Shown here: one piece after another, positions 8,651 through 17,380 of the stretch | Position numbering within the stretch: the first letter of the stretch is position 1 | Layout: each line of letters opens with the position of its first letter | Assembly: GCF_902833085.1 (NCBI RefSeq) | Contig: NZ_CADFEB010000009.1 | Span: 310,001-374,000, forward strand | Direction of reading: 5' to 3' | DNA length: 64,000 bases | Source: Burkholderia ubonensis | Lineage (GTDB): Bacteria > Pseudomonadota > Gammaproteobacteria > Burkholderiales > Burkholderiaceae | Notes under the pieces: generated by a model | Databases searched by the model: none | Seen by the model: the letters and a program-made list of their open reading frames with translations, nothing else | What the model was told of the DNA's origin: nothing | Translations under genes and position numbers: made by a program

Positions 8651-9310
8651 ATGACGCTCACGCCCAAAGTCGCGGCCCTGTCGGTCGCGGCCACGCTCGT
8701 CTACCTCGGGCTCGCCGTGCTCGGCAGCGGCGGGTTCGCCGCGTTCTTCTCGCATCCCGCGCTGACGGTCGTCGCGATCGCGACCGTCGTCATGACCGTC
8801 GTCGCGGCCTTCAGCAGCGGCAACCTGAGCTCAGGCGAGCGCGAGGATCGCGGCAACCGCTGGGTGCTCGCCGCGTTCGGCGCGATCGGCTTCGCCGCCG
8901 CGTACCTGCCAGCGCTCACCGACCGGCTGGACGTCTGGACGCTGGAGGGGGAAACGCTGCGCTGGGCCGGCGTCGCGCTGTACATCGCCGGCGGCGCGTT
9001 GCGCCTCTGGCCCGTGTTCGTGCTGGGCCGCCGCTTCAGCGGGCTGGTCGCGATCCAGCCCGGCCATACGCTGGTCACGGACGGCATCTATCGCGTCATC
9101 CGCAATCCGAGCTATCTCGGCCTGCTCGTCAATTCGCTGGGCTGGGCGCTGGCGTTTCGCGCCGGCGTCGGCGTGCTGCTGACCGTGCTGACGATTCCGC
9201 CGCTCGTCGCGCGCATCCGTTCCGAGGAAGCGCTGCTGCGCTCGCATTTCGGGGCCGAGTACGACGCGTATTGCGCGCGGACCTGGCGGCTGATTCCCGG
9301 CGTCTACTGA
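8651..9310 (+). CDS. Isoprenylcysteine carboxyl methyltransferase-family membrane protein
   Basis: A 219-residue integral membrane protein with about five hydrophobic helices. The C-terminal third shows the family pattern GHTLVTDGIYRVIRNPSYLG followed by EEALLRSHFG-EYDAY, the SAM-binding region of ICMT/PEMT-like membrane methyltransferases. Bacterial members rarely have known substrates. The ATG at 8651 follows GCGAGGCAG. No partner genes are adjacent. Confidence 0.85.
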   Translation: MTLTPKVAALSVAATLVYLGLAVLGSGGFAAFFSHPALTVVAIATVVMTVVAAFSSGNLSSGEREDRGNRWVLAAFGAIGFAAAYLPALTDRLDVWTLEGETLRWAGVALYIAGGALRLWPVFVLGRRFSGLVAIQPGHTLVTDGIYRVIRNPSYLGLLVNSLGWALAFRAGVGVLLTVLTIPPLVARIRSEEALLRSHFGAEYDAYCARTWRLIPGVY

Positions 9311-9670
9311 CCCTCTTTGCCCGTCATACGCAACCGCGTGCCCTCGATCGGTATCCGGCGGCACCGCGAGTGGCGTCCGCGCGACGCGGCCGGCGCCTCG
9401 TTCCAGAGGGACGGAACCTCTGCGCAGCCAGTGCCGGCGCGGGTTTCCGGGCTTGCCGCGACAGGTGCGCCGAGTGTTTCCAAAGTGCGAACATCTTGTT
9501 ACCACAATGTAGAAGGCAAGCGTCGGGGACCGATGCTATTCTTCGCCGCAAGCTCAATGAAATGAATTCGTCCGGCGGTCAGCACAATGCTCGAATCAAC
9601 GCCGATCGATTCAATCGTCATACCAGAGCGAACTCTCGATAACAGATTGCGAACAAGGAAGAACCCGAGC
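9311..9670. other. Intergenic region without a recognisable gene
   Basis: This gap lies between the methyltransferase and the glycine-zipper gene. The only structure I see is a weak hairpin, CAGAGG (9404-9409) and CCTCTG (9417-9422), without a T run. The last 200 bases have lower GC and probably contain the promoter of the glycine-zipper gene. Confidence 0.5.
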
Positions 9671-10105
9671 ATGTGGAAGAAGATCGCCTCCACCCTCGTC
9701 GTCGCCGCTCTTGCCGGCGCGACTGCGCTGCCGGCAGCAGCGAGTGATTTGAACAACGCGCTTGGCGGCGCGCTCGGCGGGGTTGCCGGCGCGGCAGTCG
9801 GCGGCGCCGTCGGCGGCAGCACCGGCTCGGTGATCGGTGGCGCGATCGGCGGTGGCGCAGGCGGCGCGGTCACGTCGAACCGTCGCGAGCGCACCGGCGC
9901 GATCATCGGCGGCGCACTCGGCGGCGGCGCGGGCACCGCGGCGGGCAACGCGATGGGCGGCCGCACCGGCGGCCTCCTCGGCGCGGCCGTCGGCGGCGGC
10001 GCAGGCGCGGCGCTGGGCGGCAACATGTCGCGCAGCAACTCGTATGACGACGAGCGCGGTGGCCGCCGTCACCGCCATAAGCATCATCGCCGCGACTGGG
10101 ACTGA
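9671..10105 (+). CDS. Glycine-zipper envelope protein
   Basis: A 144-residue exported protein. The ATG at 9671 has AAGGAAG upstream and starts a Sec signal peptide (MWKKIASTL...ALPAAAS). The mature chain is a run of GxxxG-type repeats (GGALGGVAGAAVGGAVGG and similar) over about residues 27-120, with a basic SNRRERTG break, and ends in a His/Arg-rich tail. Glycine zippers of this type (RcnB/YmgG/SlyB-like) pack helices within membranes. Function unknown; envelope stress or integrity is a reasonable guess. The complementary strand has a long Pro/Ala-rich open frame that is only its mirror. Confidence 0.8.
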   Translation: MWKKIASTLVVAALAGATALPAAASDLNNALGGALGGVAGAAVGGAVGGSTGSVIGGAIGGGAGGAVTSNRRERTGAIIGGALGGGAGTAAGNAMGGRTGGLLGAAVGGGAGAALGGNMSRSNSYDDERGGRRHRHKHHRRDWD

Positions 10106-10532
10106 TCGTCCCCGCGTGACACGCCGTCGTGAGCGGTGCGCGACTGGCGCGCCGCAGTACGCGGCGGTCACGCCCAAGACCCGGCCGGGCGGCACGCGCC
10201 GCCCGCGTCCGCCGGGCACCGCAGGTTGCCTCGCTGCACCCGCTCTCCTGAATTTCTCCCGATCTGCACGCCGCGTGCGTGTGCCTTCCTGATTCCACGC
10301 AGGTTTTCCGTACGCCGTTGCGCGCCGCGCGGGTAGTGCGAAAACGAATGGCATCCATCCCAACATTTAATTGGTGAATCGCGGGCGACTTCGATATCGT
10401 CAACCGTGCCCGCCGCCGTTGCGTCACCGCAAGGCCGTGCGGGCCGGCGAGCGGAAGCCGCACCGCTTTCACGTTTCCCCGGCAGCGGCGTCACGCCGCC
10501 GCGGAACGGACCCACCCATTGCCTGGATGCTT
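10106..10532. other. Long GC-rich upstream region of allE, no gene recognised
   Basis: No open frame with coding character, no clear sigma-70 promoter and no known riboswitch core were seen. The region around 10320-10390 is the least GC-rich part and the most likely promoter location for the downstream gene. Confidence 0.4.
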
Positions 10533-11369
10533 ATGTCTAAGACAACGTATTACGCGCCGCATGGCGGCCACCCGCCGCAGACCGACCTGCTGACCGATCG
10601 CGCGATGTTCACCGAGGCGTACGCGGTCATTCCGAAGGGCGTGATGCGCGACATCGTCACGAGCTGGCTGCCGTTCTGGGAGAACACGCGCCTGTGGGTG
10701 ATCGCGCGCCCGCTGTCGGGATTCGCCGAGACCTTCTCGCAGTACATCGTCGAAGTGAATCCGGGCGGCGGCAGCGACAAGCCCGAGCAGGACAAGGAAG
10801 CCGAAGCCGTGCTGTTCGTCGTTGACGGCGAAGTCGAGCTGACGCTGCAGGGTTCGAAGCACGTGCTGAAGCCGGGCGGCTACGCGTTCATTCCGCCGGG
10901 CGCGAACTGGACGCTGCACAACGTCAGCGACGCCGCCGCGCGCTTCCACTGGATCCGCAAGCGCTACCAGGCCGTCGACGGCATTGCGCCGCCGGAAGCG
11001 TTCGTGACCAACGAGCAGGACGTCGAGCCGATTCCGATGCCGGGCACCGACGGCGCGTGGGTGACGACGCGCTTCGTCGACATGAGCGACATGCGCCACG
11101 ACATGCACGTGAACATCGTGACGTTCCAGCCGGGCGGCGTGATTCCGTTCGCCGAAACGCACGTGATGGAGCACGGGCTGTACGTGCTCGAAGGCAAGGC
11201 GGTCTATCGCCTGAACCAGGACTGGGTCGAGGTCGAGGCCGGCGATTTCATGTGGCTGCGCGCGTTCTGTCCGCAGGCATGCTACTCGGGCGGCCCCGGC
11301 CGTTTCCGCTACCTGCTGTACAAGGACGTGAACCGTCACATGAACCTGACGCTGAACGCGGCGCGCTGA
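10533..11369 (+). CDS. allE: (S)-ureidoglycine aminohydrolase, bicupin
   Basis: A 278-residue cupin-duplication protein of the AllE/YlbA type. The enzyme hydrolyses (S)-ureidoglycine to (S)-ureidoglycolate and ammonia in allantoin catabolism. Both cupin barrels are visible: the first near AVLFVVDGEVELTLQGS, the second near FAETHVMEHGLYVLEGKAVY, which carries the metal-binding Glu/His set. ATG 10533 (MSKTTYY) is taken as the start; ATG 10527 is two codons upstream and equally in frame. No other allantoin genes are in the window, so it acts with distant partners. Confidence 0.9.
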   Translation: MSKTTYYAPHGGHPPQTDLLTDRAMFTEAYAVIPKGVMRDIVTSWLPFWENTRLWVIARPLSGFAETFSQYIVEVNPGGGSDKPEQDKEAEAVLFVVDGEVELTLQGSKHVLKPGGYAFIPPGANWTLHNVSDAAARFHWIRKRYQAVDGIAPPEAFVTNEQDVEPIPMPGTDGAWVTTRFVDMSDMRHDMHVNIVTFQPGGVIPFAETHVMEHGLYVLEGKAVYRLNQDWVEVEAGDFMWLRAFCPQACYSGGPGRFRYLLYKDVNRHMNLTLNAAR

Positions 11370-11394
11370 GCGAAACGCGCGATCGCTGAACGGG

Positions 11395-11423
11395 CCCGCC
11401 GGTGCAAGCCGGCGGGTTTTTTG
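11395..11423 (+). terminator. Rho-independent terminator after allE
   Basis: Eight-base-pair stem CCCGCCGG/CCGGCGGG with a 6-nt loop and a following T-rich tract, between allE and the convergent hydrolase. Confidence 0.88.
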
Positions 11424-11440
11424 TTTTCGGTCGACAAGAC

Positions 11441-12445
11441 TCAGTCGGCAACCGACGACTGCGCCGCCACCTCGCGATAGAACGCATCGATCGCCTCCAC
11501 CATCTGAGCGAGCCCCGGCTGCTCGAGCGGATAGTGCCCGGCGTTGTCGAGCATCACGACCTTCACCGGCACCTTCCGGACCCGCGTGAGGAACAGTTCG
11601 CTGAGATGCAAAGGCGTCCATCGGTCGGCGGCGGGCTGGGTCAGCAGGATCGGGCAGACGTCGAAATCCTCCGGCTCCGTCACGGGCCGATACGACACGT
11701 AGGAAGCGAGAAAGGCCATCGTCATCGCGTTGCCCGCCGAGCGCCGGTCGGACAGCCAGACCTTCAGGGCAGCGTCGTCGTTGACCAGCGTGGACATCTT
11801 GCTCGCCAACGTCATCGGGACGCGCAGCGCTTTCAGCGGCGTCTTCGCGGCGAAGTTCGTCATCGGCCCGCCGACGCGGCTCATGAACCGGTTGCGCGCG
11901 GTCTCGTCGCGCACCTGCTGAAGACGCTGATCGAGAAACGTCATGCCGACGATCCCCTTCACCTTCCGGTTCGTCGCGGCCACGTGGTACGTGAGCATGC
12001 CGCCCGCGCTCAGTCCGTACAGCACGATGGGGCGGCCGTCCCTGGCCCGTTCCGCATCGACGAGATCGCTGCCGGCGCGCACCCAGTCGTCGTAACGGAT
12101 CAGCGCGCCCCTGGCCACCTCGGTCATCCCGTATTCCGGCATGTCGACCGCGATCGTCTCGTAGCCGCGCCGCGCGAGCTGCTCGCCGACGATCATCGAC
12201 ATCTGCCGCCCGTTGGTGCCGACGCCGTGGAACAGGATGACCTTCACCGATGCCCGCGGGTTGCGGTACGTGTCGAGATGGAGGCGATGGCCGTGCCAGC
12301 TCCACCATTCCTCTCGTGGCAGCTGGTCGTCCTTCCACTGGAAGTCGGGCGGGAGGAACTTCTGCATGTCGCGCCAGACGGTCTGGCTTGCGTAGGTGTC
12401 AGGCATGGCGGCGGGGTCCGGTGAGGTGCACGGGGCGACGTTCAT
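11441..12445 (-). CDS. Alpha/beta hydrolase
   Basis: A 334-residue (from ATG 12445) alpha/beta hydrolase. The oxyanion motif HG is at residues 73-74, the nucleophile elbow GLSAGG places Ser146, and the C-terminal catalytic His lies in DNAGHYPLEQPG. No signal peptide, so cytosolic. The start is uncertain: ATG 12406 (MPDTYAS) is equally plausible, and neither has a strong ribosome site. Divergent from an AraC-type regulator across 118 bp, the usual arrangement for a regulator and its target. Substrate unknown. Confidence 0.85.
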   Translation of the reverse strand: MNVAPCTSPDPAAMPDTYASQTVWRDMQKFLPPDFQWKDDQLPREEWWSWHGHRLHLDTYRNPRASVKVILFHGVGTNGRQMSMIVGEQLARRGYETIAVDMPEYGMTEVARGALIRYDDWVRAGSDLVDAERARDGRPIVLYGLSAGGMLTYHVAATNRKVKGIVGMTFLDQRLQQVRDETARNRFMSRVGGPMTNFAAKTPLKALRVPMTLASKMSTLVNDDAALKVWLSDRRSAGNAMTMAFLASYVSYRPVTEPEDFDVCPILLTQPAADRWTPLHLSELFLTRVRKVPVKVVMLDNAGHYPLEQPGLAQMVEAIDAFYREVAAQSSVAD

Positions 12446-12563
12446 GACGCCGCCGCGGTGCGGGTTGCGATGCCGCCAATCTTGGCCGGGCAGCCTCGGG
12501 CAGTCCATGCCGGGGCAGGCCAATCGCTTTAGAATCTAGGCCAACCCCGTGGCGAGGCGCCCC

Positions 12564-13583
12564 ATGAACGTCTGGAACTTTGCACGCAGTCCGGCTTCCG
12601 TCCTGCTCATGATCGAGTACGCGCGCGGCCGGCAGATCGCGCCGCCGGCGTTGCTCAAGGGCTCGCAACTCACGCTGAAGCAGCTCGCCGACCCCGACTT
12701 CACGGTGCTGGCCGCGCAGGAGCTGACGGTCGCGTCGAACCTGTTGCGGTTGATCGGGCACGAAGGCGGCGTCGGCCTGAAGGTCGGCCTGTCCTACCAC
12801 CTGTCGGCCTACGGACTGCTCGGGTACGGCCTGCTCAGCAGCGCGACGGGCAAGGCGGCCATCGCGCTCGCGGGCCGCTATCCGGCGCTGACCTATACCT
12901 TCGTCCGGATCGCGCATCGCCGCGCCGGGCGGCACGACGTGATCACGTTCGAGCCTGCGCCGGAGCTGTCCGGGCAATTGCAGCGCTTCTTCGTCGAGCG
13001 GGCGATGGGCGCGACCTGCCGGGTGCTGCGCGACGTGATCGGCAGCGAGTTCGAACTCGCCGCGTTCGACCTCGCTTACGGCGACGAGCCCGGTGGAAAG
13101 CGCCACGTCCTCGGCGCCAGGATTCGGCCGGGCCAGCCCGCGAACGCCCTCACGTTCGAGCATGCCCACCTCGAACGGCCGCTGCCGCAAGCGAATGCGG
13201 TCACGGCGGCGATGTGCGAGCGCATGTGCGCCGAGTTGCTCGCGCGCAGGCGCACCCGCCTGGACATGGTGTCGTTCCTGAACGAATACCTGGCCACGCA
13301 CACGTTCGACAGCCCCCCGCAACTGAAGGACATCGCGGCGCTGCTCAACACCAGCGAGCGCACGCTCAAGCGCCGGCTTCAGGAGGAGGGCGCATGCTTC
13401 CGGGACATCTCGAACGCCGTGCGCAAGGCCAGGGCGCAGGCGCTGATCGACGAAGGGCGCCTGTCCATCAAGGAGATCGCGCAGGCGCTCGGGTTCTGCG
13501 ACGTGTCGTCGTTTTCGCAAGCCTATAAACGGTGGACCGGCGCGGCGCCGAGCGTCGCACGACGGCAGGCGAATCGTCCGTAG
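12564..13583 (+). CDS. AraC-family transcriptional regulator
   Basis: A 339-residue regulator with the AraC arabinose-binding-like N-terminal domain (about residues 20-200) and a C-terminal AraC DNA-binding domain. The two helix-turn-helix units are visible as LKDIAALLNTSERTLKRRLQEEG and IKEIAQALGFCDVSSFSQAYKRWTG. The ATG at 12564 is preferred over a GTG five codons upstream. Its divergent position makes the neighbouring alpha/beta hydrolase the likeliest target; this layout resembles OruR/virulence-regulator-type AraC genes paired with lipases or esterases. Confidence 0.9.
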   Translation: MNVWNFARSPASVLLMIEYARGRQIAPPALLKGSQLTLKQLADPDFTVLAAQELTVASNLLRLIGHEGGVGLKVGLSYHLSAYGLLGYGLLSSATGKAAIALAGRYPALTYTFVRIAHRRAGRHDVITFEPAPELSGQLQRFFVERAMGATCRVLRDVIGSEFELAAFDLAYGDEPGGKRHVLGARIRPGQPANALTFEHAHLERPLPQANAVTAAMCERMCAELLARRRTRLDMVSFLNEYLATHTFDSPPQLKDIAALLNTSERTLKRRLQEEGACFRDISNAVRKARAQALIDEGRLSIKEIAQALGFCDVSSFSQAYKRWTGAAPSVARRQANRP

Positions 13584-13742
13584 CGAACGACCCAGACTCA
13601 TCCCTAAATAAAATTTAGCCAGCCCAACATTGGCTAAAGAATGTTCCGGTTTCGGGGCATCCCTTCGACAATGCGCGCCTTTCGCGACGAGCGGCGACAG
13701 GTTGCGCGCCGCGGATTCACCGCATCGAAGAAGGAGCCCGAC

Positions 13743-15851
13743 ATGACCGACACTACCGCTTCCCCACCTCCCGCCCCGCCACGCCGCCGCGTGTGGCGCA
13801 TGCTCGCCGGCGTGCTGCTCGGGCTGACGGTCGCGTGCGCCGGCATCGGCGCGTGGACGATCCAGCGCATCTGGACGCAGTTGCCGTCCGTCGAGCATCT
13901 GGCCGTCTATCGCCCGGCGCTGCCGCTGCGGGTCTTTTCCCGCGACGGCGAGCTGCTCGCCGAATACGGCGTCGAGCGCCGCGAGTTCGTGCCGCTCGAA
14001 CGCATGCCGCCGCTGATGCGCGACGCGCTGCTCGCGGCCGAGGACGCGCAGTTCTACCGGCATGGCGCGGTCGACCTCGGCGGCCTCGCGCGCGCGACGT
14101 TCGCGAACCTCGTCACCGGGCAGCCGGGGCAGGGCGGCAGCACGATCACGATGCAGGTCGCGCGCAACTTCTACCTGACGCGCGACAAGGTGCTGAGCCG
14201 CAAGCTCGCCGAGATCCTGATGGCGTACAAGCTCGAGCGCGAATACAGCAAGGACAAGCTGCTCGAGCTGTACATGAACGAGATCTACCTCGGCGAGCGC
14301 GCGTATGGTTTCGCGGCGGCCGCGTCGGTGTATTTCGGCAAGCCGCTCGATGCGCTGAGCGCGGGCGAGGCGGCGGTGCTGGCCGGATTGCCGAAGGCGC
14401 CGTCCGCGTTCAATCCGGTCGTCAATCCCGCGCGCGCGACCGCGCGCCGCAACTACGTGCTCGGCCGCATGCATGCGCTCGGCCGGCTCGACGACGCGAC
14501 GTATCGCGCGGCCGTCGACGCGCCGCTCGCGCTGTCGACCACGCCGCCGCCCGGCATTCTCGCCGCGCCGTATGTGGCCGAACGCGCGCGGCGCATGATG
14601 GTCGAGCGCTTCCACGACGATGCGTACACGCTCGGTCTCGACGTGACGACGACGATCTCGATGCGCGACCAGCACGCGGCCGAAGCGGCGCTCGCGCGCG
14701 GGCTGCGGCGCCAGCCGGCGGCGCGCGATGCGAAGCCCGCGCTCGAAGGCGCACTCGTGTCGCTCGACGCGGCGAGCGGCGACATGCTCGCGCTGGTCGG
14801 CGGCGCGGATTTTGCCCGCAACGGCTTCGATCACGCGTTGCAGGCGTATCGCCAGCCGGGGTCGAGCTTCAAGCCGTTCGTTTATTCGGCGGCGCTGGAG
14901 AAGGGCTATTTCCCGGGCGTGCTCGTCGACGATACGCAGCGCACGCTGACCCGCGCGGAGACCGGCGCGCAGCCGTGGCGGCCGCGCAACTTCGGCAACC
15001 GCTACGAGGGCTTCATCCCGGTGCGGCGCGGCCTCGTGCGCTCGAAGAACCTCGTCGCGGTGAGCCTGATGCAGGCGGCCGATCCGCAATACGTGCAGCA
15101 GCATGCGATGCGCTTCGGTTTCGACGCGCGGCGCAATCCCGCGTCGCTGCCGCTCGCGCTCGGTTCGGGCGCGGTCACGCCGCTCGAGCTGGCGAGCGCG
15201 TATGCGGTGTTCGCGAGCGGCGGGATGCGGCTGGAGCCGCGCCTGATCGCGTCGGTGAAGCAGCGGCACGGCGGCGTGCTGTATGAAGCGTCGCCCGCGG
15301 CCGGCGTGCGCGTGATCTCCGCGCGCAACGCGTTCATGATGGACAGCATGCTGCGCGACGTCGTGAGCGCGGGCACCGGACGCGGCGCGCTCGCGTTGCG
15401 CCGCGACGATGCGGCCGGCAAGACGGGCACGTCGAACGGCTCGAAGGACGTGTGGTTTGCCGGCTATTCGTCGGGCGTCGTCGCGGTCGCGTGGCTCGGC
15501 TACGACACGCCGCGCGGCGTGGGGCGCGCGACCGGCGCGACGCTCGCGTTGCCGGTATGGCTCGACTACATGAAGACGGCGGTCGATGGACGCGCGCCGG
15601 CCGATGCCGCGCAGCCGCGCGACGTCGCGGTCGTCGACGGCGATTTCGTCTATGCGGAATACACGCAGGGCACGTGCACGGCCGACGTGCCGCCGTTCGT
15701 GCGCAGCGACTTCGCGTGCGCCGCCGCGCCTGCGCCGGCGGGCGCGTCCGCCGTGGCCGGACATGACGCGGCGGCGGGCGTCGCGATGCCCGCCGCGGTC
15801 GACGCGGCCGAGCGCGAGCGCGTGCTCGACCTGTTCCGCACCGACGACTGA
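13743..15851 (+). CDS. Class A penicillin-binding protein (PBP1-type), bifunctional
   Basis: A 702-residue peptidoglycan synthase with an N-terminal anchor helix (residues 17-38), a GT51 glycosyltransferase domain beginning at the catalytic Glu100 (EDAQFYRHG) with the following GGSTITMQ block, and a transpeptidase domain with SxxK at Ser374-Lys377, SxN at Ser434-Asn436 and KTG at 560-562. All catalytic motifs are present. It is shorter than housekeeping PBP1a (about 800 residues) because the domain between the two catalytic parts is reduced, so it may be an accessory paralogue. ATG 13743 has GAAGGAG upstream. The TRIC gene follows after 11 bp. Confidence 0.92.
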   Translation: MTDTTASPPPAPPRRRVWRMLAGVLLGLTVACAGIGAWTIQRIWTQLPSVEHLAVYRPALPLRVFSRDGELLAEYGVERREFVPLERMPPLMRDALLAAEDAQFYRHGAVDLGGLARATFANLVTGQPGQGGSTITMQVARNFYLTRDKVLSRKLAEILMAYKLEREYSKDKLLELYMNEIYLGERAYGFAAAASVYFGKPLDALSAGEAAVLAGLPKAPSAFNPVVNPARATARRNYVLGRMHALGRLDDATYRAAVDAPLALSTTPPPGILAAPYVAERARRMMVERFHDDAYTLGLDVTTTISMRDQHAAEAALARGLRRQPAARDAKPALEGALVSLDAASGDMLALVGGADFARNGFDHALQAYRQPGSSFKPFVYSAALEKGYFPGVLVDDTQRTLTRAETGAQPWRPRNFGNRYEGFIPVRRGLVRSKNLVAVSLMQAADPQYVQQHAMRFGFDARRNPASLPLALGSGAVTPLELASAYAVFASGGMRLEPRLIASVKQRHGGVLYEASPAAGVRVISARNAFMMDSMLRDVVSAGTGRGALALRRDDAAGKTGTSNGSKDVWFAGYSSGVVAVAWLGYDTPRGVGRATGATLALPVWLDYMKTAVDGRAPADAAQPRDVAVVDGDFVYAEYTQGTCTADVPPFVRSDFACAAAPAPAGASAVAGHDAAAGVAMPAAVDAAERERVLDLFRTDD

Positions 15852-15862
15852 GGCGACGCGAC

Positions 15863-16474
15863 ATGCATACGCTGTACCTGATCGCGATCGTCGCGGAAGC
15901 AATGTCGGGGGCGCTGATGGGCATGCGGCGCGGGATGGACCGTTTCGGCCTCGCGCTCGTCGGCGCGGTGACGGCGCTCGGCGGCGGCACGGTGCGCGAC
16001 GTGCTGCTCGGCCACTATCCGCTCGGCTGGATCGCGCATCCCGAGTATCTCGTCATCACGCTGGCCGCGGCGACTTTCGCGTCGTGGGCGGCGCGCCGTC
16101 TCGCGCGGATGAGGACGCTGTTCGTCACGGTCGACGCGGTCGGCCTCGCGGCGTTCACGATCATCGGCTGCGACGTCGGCGCGAAGACCGGCAGCGCGCC
16201 GATCATCGTCGTGCTGGCCGGCGCGATTACCGGCGTGTGCGGCGGGATGCTGCGCGACCTGCTGTGCAACGAAATGCCGCTGATCCTGCGCGAGGAGCTG
16301 TATGCGAGCGTCGCGTTCTGCACGGGCGCGCTCTATGTCGGGATGCAGTACCTGGGCATCGACGCCGACGTGGCGACCGTGGTCGCGCTCGCGGCCGGTT
16401 TCGCGATGCGGATGCTCGCGGTGCGGCTGGGCTGGAAGATGCGGACGTTCGGCGTGGCCGACGTCGAGCGTTGA
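15863..16474 (+). CDS. TRIC/UPF0126-family cation channel-like membrane protein
   Basis: A 203-residue inner-membrane protein with two repeats of three transmembrane helices, each starting from a glycine-rich signature: GGGTVRDVLLG in the first and GVCGGMLRDLLC in the second. This matches the UPF0126 proteins now grouped with trimeric intracellular cation channels. It begins 11 bp after the PBP stop and probably shares its transcript; no functional link to peptidoglycan synthesis is established. Confidence 0.92.
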   Translation: MHTLYLIAIVAEAMSGALMGMRRGMDRFGLALVGAVTALGGGTVRDVLLGHYPLGWIAHPEYLVITLAAATFASWAARRLARMRTLFVTVDAVGLAAFTIIGCDVGAKTGSAPIIVVLAGAITGVCGGMLRDLLCNEMPLILREELYASVAFCTGALYVGMQYLGIDADVATVVALAAGFAMRMLAVRLGWKMRTFGVADVER

Positions 16475-16510
16475 CAGGCGGCGCATGCCGGACGTCGACG
16501 CAAGCGTGCG

Positions 16511-17380
16511 CTACGCCGGCACCATCACCGGCGGCGCGCCGTCGCCGGTCTCGACCATCCTCACCGCAAACCCGTAGCAGCGCGCGATATGCGCGGGCGT
16601 CATCACGTCGCGCGGCGCGCCGTGCGCGACGATCTTGCCGTCGGCCAGCATTGCGATGCGGTCCGCGTGGCGCGCGGCGAGGTTCGGGTCGTGGACGATC
16701 GCGAGCACGCCGAGCCGCCATTCGCGCGCGACCGCGCGCACGGTCTCGAGCAGCCGATGCTGGTGCGCGAGATCGAGCGCGGCGGTCGGTTCGTCGAGCA
16801 GCAGATAGCGGGGCTGCGCGGCATCTTCGCCGTCGTCGTCGGGCCACAATTGCGCCAGCACGCGCGCGAACTGCACGCGCGCGAGTTCGCCGCCCGACAG
16901 CGTCGTGACGTCGCGGCCGACCAGCATGTCGGCCCCCGCGCGTTCGAGCGCGCACCACGCGATGTCGCGATCGCGGCGCGACGCCGCGCCGCCGCGGCGT
17001 GCGTGCGGATAGCGGCCGAGCAGCACGATCTCGTCGACGCTGAACGGAAACGCCGGTTGCGCCGCCTGCGGCAGCACGGCGCGCAGGCGCGCGAGCCGGG
17101 TCGCGTCGATGTGCGCGAGCGCTTCGCCGTTCAGCGTGACGGCGCCGGACACGCGTGCGCCGGCCGGCGCGCCGCGCCCGCTCAGCTCGCCGGCGAAGGT
17201 CTTCAGCAGCGTGCTCTTGCCGGCGCCGTTGCGGCCGAGCAGTGCGGTGACATGGCCTGGCTCGATCGACAGCGACAAGTCGCGAAGGATGACGGCGCGG
17301 CGGCGTGCGACTTCGAGTTGGTGGGCGATCAGCATGGTCGTGAAGGAAGGGCTCGCTGGCGTGGAAATCGGCGCGCTCAT
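16511..17380 (-). CDS. hmuV: Haemin ABC transporter ATP-binding protein
   Basis: A 289-residue cytosolic ATPase of the haem importer. Walker A (GRNGAGKST) is at residues 49-57, the ABC signature is LSGGELARVQ, and Walker B is YLLLDEPTAALD. The start at 17380 overlaps the hmuU stop as ATGA, giving translational coupling; a second Met 15 codons in would remove only a poorly conserved leader. Last gene of the hmuRSTUV operon. Confidence 0.95.
   Translation of the reverse strand: MSAPISTPASPSFTTMLIAHQLEVARRRAVILRDLSLSIEPGHVTALLGRNGAGKSTLLKTFAGELSGRGAPAGARVSGAVTLNGEALAHIDATRLARLRAVLPQAAQPAFPFSVDEIVLLGRYPHARRGGAASRRDRDIAWCALERAGADMLVGRDVTTLSGGELARVQFARVLAQLWPDDDGEDAAQPRYLLLDEPTAALDLAHQHRLLETVRAVAREWRLGVLAIVHDPNLAARHADRIAMLADGKIVAHGAPRDVMTPAHIARCYGFAVRMVETGDGAPPVMVPA

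Noticed and set aside
9499..10038. Antisense Pro/Ala-rich repeat protein opposite the glycine-zipper gene
   Set aside because: The repeat is just the complement of the GG-rich codons; no signal peptide or ribosome site of its own.
10106..10532. Riboswitch upstream of allE
   Set aside because: The long leader suggested it, but I found no known aptamer core, and the sequence is generic GC-rich spacer.
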